This document shows positions 1-5,179 of a stretch of 5,439 bases of DNA, in pieces. Under the pieces are notes generated by a model, which was not told the DNA's origin, did not search any database, and saw only the letters and a list, made by a program, of their open reading frames with translations. Within the stretch, counting starts at the first letter, position 1. Every line of letters begins with the position of its first letter. Position numbers and translations under genes: made by a program. This stretch comes from Candidatus Omnitrophota bacterium (lineage in GTDB: Bacteria > Omnitrophota > Gorgyraeia > B26-G9), in contig JAGYOO010000113.1 of assembly GCA_018399295.1 (NCBI GenBank), positions 1 through 5,439 of the forward strand, given 5' to 3'.

Positions 1-236
1 CCGGAATCGACCCGGAAGACATGAAAAAGATCTTTGACCCCTTTTTCAGTCAGAAACCCGCGGGCACGGGCCTGGGAATGACCATTGTCAAAGAATTCGT
101 ATCCCTGCATAACGGCGAGATAAAGGTCATGAGCGAAAAAGGCCGGGGCACGGTTGTTTCCGTCTATCTGCCGGAATCTCCTCCCGCCTCCCCCGCGCCA
201 GAGATCGCCGAAAGGCCGGCCCACGGCCGGCAGTAA
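1..236 (+). CDS. Sensor histidine kinase, C-terminal end of the ATPase domain (5'-truncated)
   Basis: The frame is open from the left edge (first full codon at base 3) and ends at TAA 234-236, so about 78 C-terminal residues are visible. They match the end of the GHKL/HATPase_c domain of a two-component sensor kinase: a G1-like GID, the F-box FDPFFSQK, the G2 box GTGLGM, then IVKEFVSLHNGEIKV and the closing GRGTVVSVYLP strand. This domain binds ATP and phosphorylates a conserved His that lies upstream, outside the window. The pattern resembles NtrB/PrsK-like kinases, but sensor and dimerisation domains are not visible, so signal and subfamily are unknown. After the domain there is a short Pro/Ala-rich tail (SPPASPAPEIAERPAHGRQ) with no receiver domain. 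An ATG at 21 lies inside the domain and is not the real start. The next gene, on the same strand, encodes a PEP-CTERM protein; a regulatory link is possible but unproven. Confidence 0.9.
   Translation, partial: GIDPEDMKKIFDPFFSQKPAGTGLGMTIVKEFVSLHNGEIKVMSEKGRGTVVSVYLPESPPASPAPEIAERPAHGRQ
215..231. repeat. 7-bp GC-rich perfect inverted repeat at the end of the kinase gene
   Basis: GCCGGCC (215-221) and GGCCGGC (225-231) are perfectly complementary around a CAC loop, and lie within the last codons of the kinase gene. No T-run follows, so this is not a normal intrinsic terminator. It may simply reflect GC-rich codons for the tail residues RPAHGR. The pairing is certain; any function is not. Confidence 0.3.
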
Positions 237-352
237 AGCTTCCGGAAAAACATCAGTAAAACCAGCCGCAACGCCCTTCCGTTGGACAGGAAAAAACAAT
301 ATAAAAAGATATTACTGTTCCTGCTCTATTACTTCTTAAAAAGGAGACCGCG

Positions 353-1093
353 ATGAAGAAATCTATTCTTATTTCCATAGTCACCGTCCTGCTGCTTTCC
401 ATTGCCGCTGAGGCCCCGGCCGTCATGATCAGCTTTCTTAAAGAGGACAAGTTCAGCAACGTAGACAAACACGCCCGCTTTTCCGCGAACGACAAGATAA
501 AGGACTTAAGGAATGACTCTCTGTCCCTGCTTAACGGAACCGCGCGGCTCAGCTGCAACAGCAACACCCTGTCGCATACCGGAACAAAAGGCCTGGGGAT
601 CATGGGCGGACATGAAGACGGTCAGATCGACTGGCATTGGAGCGGGCCGACCGAGTGCCTGACCATCGCCTTTGACGCCCCCATCTACTTTACCGGATTC
701 GAGGTCCGGTCTTTATACGCGGACTACCCGCCGGTCAACGGCGGCGACGAATACGGCTACACCTGTTTCTGGGACACCAGCCGCGCCGGAGAAGGCAGCC
801 TGGTCTTTTTCGGACAGGAAACCGAAGGAAACGGGACCTTAAGCCTGGATGAAAACGATATCATAACCAGCCCCTGGCTCATGTGCACCGAGGGATATTA
901 CGAATGGGGATTTGAAGAACGCCTGATCATCGACCGCATTGAATTCCGGATGACTCAGGAGGCAGACTACTACAAAAACGCCTTCTCCCTCGCCCGGCTC
1001 TACGTCGACCCCATCCCCAACCCCGAACCCTCCACCCTGCTCCTGATGACCCTCTCCCTCGGCACCCTCGCCGCCTTTAAGCGGAAAACATAA
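353..1093 (+). CDS. Secreted PEP-CTERM sorting-domain protein, function unknown
   Basis: This gene encodes 246 residues. The ATG at 353 is supported by AAGGAG at 341-346, six bases upstream. Residues 1-23 form a signal peptide: MKK, a hydrophobic core ILISIVTVLLLSIAA, and an APA cleavage motif. Residues ~24-218 are a likely all-beta secreted domain with the pattern GLGIMGGHEDGQIDW (79-93), then CLTIAFDAPIYFTGFEV, a layout common in PEP-CTERM surface proteins. The C-terminus has the sorting signal: NPEPS (223-227), a hydrophobic helix (~228-241) and a basic FKRKT end. In known systems an exosortase (EpsH/XrtA type) cleaves there, and the protein goes to the envelope or extracellular matrix. 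Four Cys (69, 102, 138, 178) remain after signal removal, enough for two disulfides. No catalytic motif is recognised. The exosortase gene is not in the window. The kinase upstream is separated by 116 nt. Confidence 0.9.
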   Translation: MKKSILISIVTVLLLSIAAEAPAVMISFLKEDKFSNVDKHARFSANDKIKDLRNDSLSLLNGTARLSCNSNTLSHTGTKGLGIMGGHEDGQIDWHWSGPTECLTIAFDAPIYFTGFEVRSLYADYPPVNGGDEYGYTCFWDTSRAGEGSLVFFGQETEGNGTLSLDENDIITSPWLMCTEGYYEWGFEERLIIDRIEFRMTQEADYYKNAFSLARLYVDPIPNPEPSTLLLMTLSLGTLAAFKRKT

Positions 1094-1121
1094 ATAAATC
1101 CCCGGCTCATTGGGCGACAAA

Positions 1122-1158
1122 AACCCCAACTCCAACTTACGAAGTTGGAGTTGGGGTT
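1122..1158. repeat. 17-bp perfect hairpin (inverted repeat, 3-nt loop) after the PEP-CTERM gene
   Basis: The arms 1122-1138 (beginning AACCCCAACTCC) and 1142-1158 are perfect reverse complements around an ACG loop. It begins 28 nt after the PEP-CTERM stop codon. No U-tract follows the stem (the next bases are AGCAAGCAG), so it is not a standard intrinsic terminator, although it could protect the 3' end of the mRNA or slow polymerase. Its exactness and its short internal GTTGGA/GTTGGGG repetition suggest a dispersed palindromic repeat unit, which a genome-wide search would show. Confidence 0.75.
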
Positions 1159-1211
1159 AGCAAGCAGTTGGAAGCACATTCCGCGGTAAGACGGCAGGCG
1201 CTCACTCCTTG

Positions 1212-1256
1212 AGGGGAAACCCCTGCCTACCGGCAGGCAGGCTTATGGTTTCCCCT
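1212..1256. repeat. Nested palindrome: GC-rich mini-repeat inside a larger stem
   Basis: The outer arms AGGGGAAACC (1212-1221) and GGTTTCCCCT (1247-1256) pair over 10 bp. Inside them sits a second palindrome, CCTGCCT (1222-1228), loop ACCGGC, AGGCAGG (1235-1241), followed by CTTAT. The CCTGCCT part can also pair with GGCAGG at 1193-1198, so the same strand has two possible partners. The layout looks like a short palindromic repeat inserted in the loop of an older hairpin. Compact CCTGCC/GGCAGG palindromes recur between genes in many uncultivated bacterial genomes; that comparison is from memory and was not checked here. Confidence 0.6.
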
Positions 1257-1440
1257 TAATATTCCCCTTCCTTTCGCATGGAAGAATTTTACGGCCGAAC
1301 TCTAAAGAGTTTCGGCCAGACCTCGACAAGCACGGCTAAATTGTCAATTTAGCCGGTCGCCCCTTCGGGCGGATTTCTGCTTACGCAAAAATCCGGGTTC
1401 CCGATAGGAGGGAACGATCTTCCCTCCTAATACCTCCTTT

Positions 1441-1465
1441 TAGGGTTCGAATCCCTCATCTCAAG
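1441..1465 (+). other. Orphan tRNA T-arm-like sequence (possible tRNA 3'-end remnant)
   Basis: AGGG (1442-1445), the loop TTCGAAT (1446-1452) and CCCT (1453-1456) form a canonical T-arm, followed by CATCTCAAG, which would be the 3' strand of an acceptor stem. No complementary 5' acceptor strand (TTGAGAT or a close variant), D-arm or proper anticodon arm is found upstream, so this is not a complete tRNA. The 15 bases 1443-1457 are identical to the T-arm of the tRNA-Arg on the opposite strand, but much of that match is the universal T-loop. Possible explanations are a tRNA 3' fragment left at an integration site, part of the hairpin-rich RNA, or chance. Confidence 0.4.
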
Positions 1466-1497
1466 AAAAAAAGCCTCCTCTTTCGAGGAAGCTTTTT
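1466..1497 (-). terminator. Intrinsic terminator of the tRNA-Arg unit (potentially bidirectional)
   Basis: Arms 1468-1480 and 1485-1497 pair with a single mismatch (1475/1490). On the minus strand the loop is GAAA, a stable GNRA tetraloop, and the stem ends in a run of seven U (1472-1466). It starts only six bases past the encoded CCA of tRNA-Arg, as expected for a tRNA terminator. On the plus strand the same stem ends in GCTTTTT (1491-1497), so it could also stop transcripts from the PEP-CTERM side. Confidence 0.85.
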
Positions 1498-1502
1498 ATG
1501 AA

Positions 1503-1579
1503 TGGCGCGGCCGGAGGGATTCGAACCCCCAACACCCAGTTCCGTAGACTGGTGCTCTATCCAATTGAACTACGGCCGC
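1503..1579 (-). tRNA. tRNA-Arg (anticodon ACG), CCA encoded
   Basis: The minus strand folds into a full 77-nt cloverleaf. The acceptor GCGGCCG pairs with CGGCCGC (7 bp); the D-arm is GTTC/GAGC with loop AATTGGATA; the anticodon stem CCAGT/ACTGG carries loop CTACGGA, giving anticodon ACG (plus-strand 1543-1545). The variable loop is GTGTT, the T-arm is GGGGG/CCCTC with loop TTCGAAT, then discriminator G and encoded CCA (1503-1505). In bacteria A34 of this tRNA is normally deaminated to inosine by TadA, so that it reads CGU, CGC and CGA codons. The 5' end is 11 nt after the stop codon of the small membrane-protein gene on the same strand, and the terminator follows within six bases, so the two are probably transcribed together and the tRNA is then cut out. 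Confidence 0.97.
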
Positions 1580-1590
1580 GACTGTTTTGT

Positions 1591-1896
1591 TTAGTCTTTT
1601 TCGTCGACGTCGAATTCCAGGCTGCCCATGATCGCGGAGAAGATGTTGAAGAGCACTCCCAGAAGCGCGAAGGTCAGGCCGCAACAGAGCGCGCTGACCA
1701 GGCCAAAGACTATGGCCCCGAGAAACCCCTGCATCACCGGCCCGACAAACGGGATCTGCTGCAGCATCTGCCGAAAACTTTCCCCCGCCAGTCCAAACCC
1801 AAACAGCGCGGCGGCAAAGCCGATAACAAATCCGATGCCGGAAAACAACTTGAATACTGAAGCAAGTTCAACGCTCTTTACCTGTAATTTCTTCAT
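1591..1896 (-). CDS. Small two-helix membrane protein, function unknown
   Basis: This gene encodes 101 residues. The ATG (1896-1894) is preceded by AAGGAG (plus-strand 1908-1903) at a 6-nt spacing, which fixes the start. The N-terminus MKKLQVKSVELASVFKLFSG is amphipathic and basic. A Gly/Ala/Phe-rich helix follows (~17-38), then a loop with ESFRQMLQQIPFVGPV, then a second long hydrophobic stretch (~56-86, with Cys71-Cys72), ending in the acidic tail GSLEFDVDEKD. The pattern KVKSV..xSVxK, Gly-rich helices, and a short closing LFNIFSAIMGSLEF-like segment resembles a broad family of small bacterial and archaeal membrane proteins of unknown role (DUF3566-like in layout); I cannot assign a Pfam family with confidence. 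It is probably in the inner membrane. It ends 11 nt before tRNA-Arg, a close arrangement suggesting one transcript. No enzyme motif is visible. Confidence 0.8.
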   Translation of the reverse strand: MKKLQVKSVELASVFKLFSGIGFVIGFAAALFGFGLAGESFRQMLQQIPFVGPVMQGFLGAIVFGLVSALCCGLTFALLGVLFNIFSAIMGSLEFDVDEKD

Positions 1897-1954
1897 CCTC
1901 CACTCCTTAGTGCCAGTTTCTCCCCCATTAGGAAAGGCCTGAAACGTAACCAGT

Positions 1955-1983
1955 ACAGTATCATAAAATTAGTCAAAAATCAA
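1955..1983 (-). promoter_or_regulatory. Weak sigma-70-type promoter candidate for the small ORF / tRNA-Arg unit
   Basis: On the minus strand TTGATT (plus 1983-1978) lies 17 bases from TACTGT (1960-1955), and a TG in extended -10 position (TGATACTGT) precedes the latter. Transcription would start near 1948, leaving a leader of about 50 nt before the ATG at 1896. The -10 hexamer matches consensus at only three positions; a better-looking TATGAT (1965-1960) has no -35 at proper spacing. Tentative. Confidence 0.3.
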
Positions 1984-2011
1984 GGACCGCTTAATCCACG
2001 ACCACGGTTGT

Positions 2012-5000
2012 TTATTCCGCTGACTCTTCCTTTTGCCGTTTACGATTGATCCGCTGCACAGTGGGATGCGCGGTGATTTTCAGGGTAATATCATCGATAA
2101 TCGCGTAAAAGCAGGGCAGCACTATCAACGTCAGGCCCGAACCGAACAGCAGGCCCCAGGAGATGGAAAGGGCCATGGGCCGCAGAAACGGATCAAATCC
2201 GCCGATACCATAAGCCACCGTGCTTAATCCGGCCACGGTCGTCAGTGTAGTCAGGATAACCGGCCGCAGCCTGATCCGGCCAGCCTCGGTTATTGAGTAG
2301 CGACGATCAATGCCTTTACGGCGGAGATTATTGATAAACGCGACCAGCACGATTGAATCATTGACCACGATCCCGGCCAGGCCGACCACGCCCAGGATTG
2401 CCAGAAAGCTGATGGGTTCTCCGTGAATAAACAGAGCGATGACCACGCCGATCAAAGCCAGCGGAATCGACAGTAAAACGATAAACGGCTGCACCAGAGA
2501 GTTGAACTCCGTGGCCAGGACCATGAATATAAGCAAAAACGCGATACCAAACGCGGCCAACAGGCTGTTCAGCGATTTTACCGTTTCCTCCTGTTCGCCG
2601 CCGAAGTTAAGACTGTAACCCGGATACTTCCGCGCGATGTCCCCGAATCTTTCCTGAATAAGAGTATTTGCCCGCAGAGAGGTCATCTGCTGATTGTCCA
2701 CATCCGCGGTTACCGCGACATAACGTTTTCCATTAAGATGATTGATCGTCCTTATTCCCTGACCAGTCTCAATGCCGGCGATCTTGGTCAGCGGCACAAG
2801 GTTCTGCCTCTGATTAGGCACCATTATCCGGCTGAATATCTGCCGGTCGTTACGCTGGTCTTCCGGCAGCCGGACCAGCACGTTTATCTCATCCTCGGCC
2901 TGAACCGGTTTAATCGTGGTGGCGATTCCGCCTTCAAAAGCATAGCGAAGGGTCGAGGCGACCTGACGCACCGAGATTCCCGCCTGCGCCGCCTTCTCCT
3001 TGTCCACCACGATCCGAAACTCAGGATTGGCCAGCTCATAGCTGTCGCGCACGTCCATCACCCCGTTCAGCTTTTCCAGATAATCCTTAATATCGCTGGA
3101 GATGTTCCGCAGAATCCGAAAATCATCTCCACGCACCTTGATATCCACAGGCTTGCCCACCGGAGGGCCAGGATCAAGTTCATTAAGATAAACCCGCTCC
3201 AGTTCCGGCTGCTGCTTTCGGATCTTTTCCAGTTTTGTCCGCAGAACCGCCATGATCTCGGCCGCGCTCTCGCTTCGCTCCTGGATCGGCGTAAGATAAA
3301 CGGTTATCATCGCCAGATGAGAGCCGTACTTGGCAGAGGGATCGCCGATCCCGGAACTTTCCGACAATATCCCGATATTGGTCTCAAACATATCCAGATG
3401 CTTTTCCGGCATTGCAGACACCAGCTTTCCCAATGGCTCGATCAGCCGATTCATCTCTTCAAGAGAAGTGCCGACCTCGGCCTCGGCGTAAAGCTGAAAC
3501 TGTTCGATCCCCTGACTGGGAAACAAGACGAACTTCATTCCGAAGCGGGCAAAGAACACCGCGCCGATAAGCGCGAGAAACATTATTCCGGCTACCAGGT
3601 ACCGCCGGTTCAGCGCCTTTTCCAGTATCCTTGCGTACCACTTTAATATCACCTGAAAAAAATGCGACTCTTTTTGCGGCTTTTCCTTTTTACCAAAGGT
3701 TTTTTTCGGCGTCTTCACAAAATCCGCCAGATGTGAGGGCAGGATGATAAACACCTCTACCATCGAGGCCAACAGCGCGATTATCACGATCAGCGGGATA
3801 TTCATGACAAACTGTCCGATGATCCCGGTCATGAACATCAGCGGCAGAAACGCGGCGATCGTAGTAATGACGGTTGCCGTAACCGGGGCCGCTACCTCCA
3901 TCGTTCCGGTGACCGCTGCCTGCCGCGGCGACAGACCATCTTCAATATGACGGTAGACGTTTTCAGTGATAATAATACCATCATCCACCAGCATCCCCAG
4001 GACAACGATCAGCCCGAACATGCTCATCAGATTAATACTGAGACCCAGGATGCTCATCACCCAGAACGTGCTGAACATCGCGATCGGAATCCCCAGAGCG
4101 GTAAAAAACGCCGGCGCAGGATGTAAAAATACAAACAGAATGGCCAGGACCAGGAAAAAACCGATAACCCCGTTGGACTGCAGCACATTCAACCGGCGTT
4201 TAATATAAAAAGAGAGATCGTCATACGTGGAAATGTTCAGCCCTTCCGGGGCCGTTTCCTGAAACCGGGCCAGCTCTGCCTCGACCCGGTCAACCACATC
4301 AACCGCGTCGCCTTGGTCTTTCTTGCGCACCACCAGAGTCACCGAACGGCTGCCGTATACCTTGTTGATCTGGGTCTCGTCCCGGAAGGTATGGCGCACC
4401 CGGGCGACATCTTTCACCCGAAGCCAGTTACCCAGATCGTTTCCCCGGATGATGACGGTTTCAATCTCTTCCTTACTGGTAAACTCCCCCAAGGTCTTTA
4501 TCCGAAACTCGCCGTCGGCCGTCTCCATCTTGCCGGCAGGGATGCTGACATTGCGGCTGGCGAGCGCGGCAATGATTTCATCAAAAGATACATGCATCTG
4601 CCGCATCTTCTCAATATCCGCCTCAACCCAATACTCCTGGTCCCGATACCCCTGCAGGTCCACGGCCGCCACGCCTTCGATGTCCTCCAGAGAATCCTCC
4701 AGCTGATCGACCAGTTCCTGAAGGTGGAACTCGTCGATGTCCCCACTCATCGCTACCTTTATCACCGGGATCTGTCCAGACGTGATCTCGGTCACCACCG
4801 GACGGTCTTCGACTCCGGCCGGCAGGGCGGTTACCCGGTCCACTGCCTTCTGAATATCGTTTACCACCTTGTCCTTATCATCCGCGTCCGGATCGATCTC
4901 CACGATTATCATCGAGGTCCCTTCCCGCGAGGCGGAGTTCACCTCCTCGATCCCTTCGACCTCCTTAAGCTCGGTCTCAATCGGAACCGTAACCAGTTTT

Positions 5001-5179
5001 TCCACATCCTCCGGAGAGGCACCGCGATAATAGGTATTGATGAATACCGTATTGAAGTCCACCTCCGGAAAGGCCTCCCGTTTCAGCTGCAGCAGGGAAA
5101 GAAATCCGGCGATCACCAGAAAAACCGAGACCAGATTAATAAACAGGGAATTTTTTACAGAAAACCGGGCGATATTCAT
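2012..5179 (-). CDS. RND multidrug-type efflux pump, inner-membrane permease (AcrB/HAE1-like)
   Basis: This gene encodes 1055 residues, the usual length for this family, complete from ATG (5179-5177) to TAA. These trimeric pumps use the proton gradient to drive periplasmic or membrane substrates out through an adaptor and a TolC-type channel. Layout: TM1 ~10-30, first porter loop ~35-330, TM2-TM6 ~336-482, a Lys-rich cytoplasmic segment ~488-505, TM7 ~527-546, second porter loop ~550-865, TM8-TM12 ~872-1025, basic tail. TM4 has the proton-relay pair D399-D400 in GMLVDDGIIITENVYRH (AcrB D407/D408), and RLRPV (~970-973) matches the AcrB R971 region. The AcrB Lys940 position appears to be Asn940 (GIVVNDSIVLV), as I recall in several RND subfamilies. 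The TM4 DD pair favours HAE1 over heavy-metal (CzcA) pumps; the substrate cannot be told. The start overlaps the upstream OEP stop by ATGA, so translation is coupled. Confidence 0.96.
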   Translation of the reverse strand: MNIARFSVKNSLFINLVSVFLVIAGFLSLLQLKREAFPEVDFNTVFINTYYRGASPEDVEKLVTVPIETELKEVEGIEEVNSASREGTSMIIVEIDPDADDKDKVVNDIQKAVDRVTALPAGVEDRPVVTEITSGQIPVIKVAMSGDIDEFHLQELVDQLEDSLEDIEGVAAVDLQGYRDQEYWVEADIEKMRQMHVSFDEIIAALASRNVSIPAGKMETADGEFRIKTLGEFTSKEEIETVIIRGNDLGNWLRVKDVARVRHTFRDETQINKVYGSRSVTLVVRKKDQGDAVDVVDRVEAELARFQETAPEGLNISTYDDLSFYIKRRLNVLQSNGVIGFFLVLAILFVFLHPAPAFFTALGIPIAMFSTFWVMSILGLSINLMSMFGLIVVLGMLVDDGIIITENVYRHIEDGLSPRQAAVTGTMEVAAPVTATVITTIAAFLPLMFMTGIIGQFVMNIPLIVIIALLASMVEVFIILPSHLADFVKTPKKTFGKKEKPQKESHFFQVILKWYARILEKALNRRYLVAGIMFLALIGAVFFARFGMKFVLFPSQGIEQFQLYAEAEVGTSLEEMNRLIEPLGKLVSAMPEKHLDMFETNIGILSESSGIGDPSAKYGSHLAMITVYLTPIQERSESAAEIMAVLRTKLEKIRKQQPELERVYLNELDPGPPVGKPVDIKVRGDDFRILRNISSDIKDYLEKLNGVMDVRDSYELANPEFRIVVDKEKAAQAGISVRQVASTLRYAFEGGIATTIKPVQAEDEINVLVRLPEDQRNDRQIFSRIMVPNQRQNLVPLTKIAGIETGQGIRTINHLNGKRYVAVTADVDNQQMTSLRANTLIQERFGDIARKYPGYSLNFGGEQEETVKSLNSLLAAFGIAFLLIFMVLATEFNSLVQPFIVLLSIPLALIGVVIALFIHGEPISFLAILGVVGLAGIVVNDSIVLVAFINNLRRKGIDRRYSITEAGRIRLRPVILTTLTTVAGLSTVAYGIGGFDPFLRPMALSISWGLLFGSGLTLIVLPCFYAIIDDITLKITAHPTVQRINRKRQKEESAE

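Larger units (their letters stand above)
1169..1465 (+). ncRNA. Candidate structured RNA or small mobile-element remnant (dense run of hairpins)
   Basis: This gene-free stretch contains consecutive complementary pairs with little sequence between them: 1212-1221/1247-1256 with an inner stem 1222-1228/1235-1241; 1267-1271/1280-1284; 1293-1302/1307-1317 (one bulged T, loop TAAA); 1333-1342/1346-1355 (10 bp perfect, loop GTC); 1358-1362/1367-1371 (loop CTTC); 1372-1376/1390-1394 enclosing 1378-1380/1385-1387; 1405-1414/1420-1429 (10 bp perfect, loop CGATC); and 1442-1445/1453-1456 (T-arm-like). A 4-nt match GACC 1319-1322 with GGTC 1355-1358 could close a larger helix around the 10-bp stem. No frame here looks coding. 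Hairpins are strand-symmetric; plus is preferred only because the neighbouring terminator is strongest against minus-strand read-through into the region. It does not match tmRNA, RNase P, SRP or 6S signatures that I can recognise. Boundaries and class are uncertain. Confidence 0.35.

Noticed and set aside
282..312. Sigma-70 promoter for the PEP-CTERM gene (TTGGAC 282-287 with TATAAA 300-305)
   Set aside because: The spacer is only 12 nt, and the alternatives at 17 nt (AAAGAT) match poorly. A sigma-54 TGGCAC..TTGC box was also looked for in 237-352 and not found.
253..603. 116-codon minus-strand frame across the start of the PEP-CTERM gene
   Set aside because: It overlaps a gene with a clear ribosome binding site, signal peptide and sorting signal; the product has no recognisable features.
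1395..1465. Complete tRNA on the plus strand
   Set aside because: The T-arm is good, and 1407-1427 can make a stem with a 7-nt loop, but that loop (ACGATCT) lacks T33, and there is no D-arm or pairing acceptor strand.
1169..1497. tmRNA
   Set aside because: The T-arm-like end and the terminator suggested it, but there is no GGGG..TTTCGAC-type 5' end, no matching acceptor strand, and no resume frame ending in a typical ALAA-like tag.
1094..1502. CRISPR array
   Set aside because: The palindromes differ from each other in sequence; there are no regularly spaced identical direct repeats.
1498..1860. 120-codon plus-strand frame over the tRNA-Arg and the small membrane-protein gene
   Set aside because: It runs through the complement of an intact tRNA and a better-supported gene.
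2738..3646. 302-codon open frame on the plus strand opposite the RND gene
   Set aside because: It lies wholly antisense to a clear RND permease, its product is rich in His/Arg/Leu with no known fold, and there is no plausible ribosome binding site; it is a shadow of the real gene.
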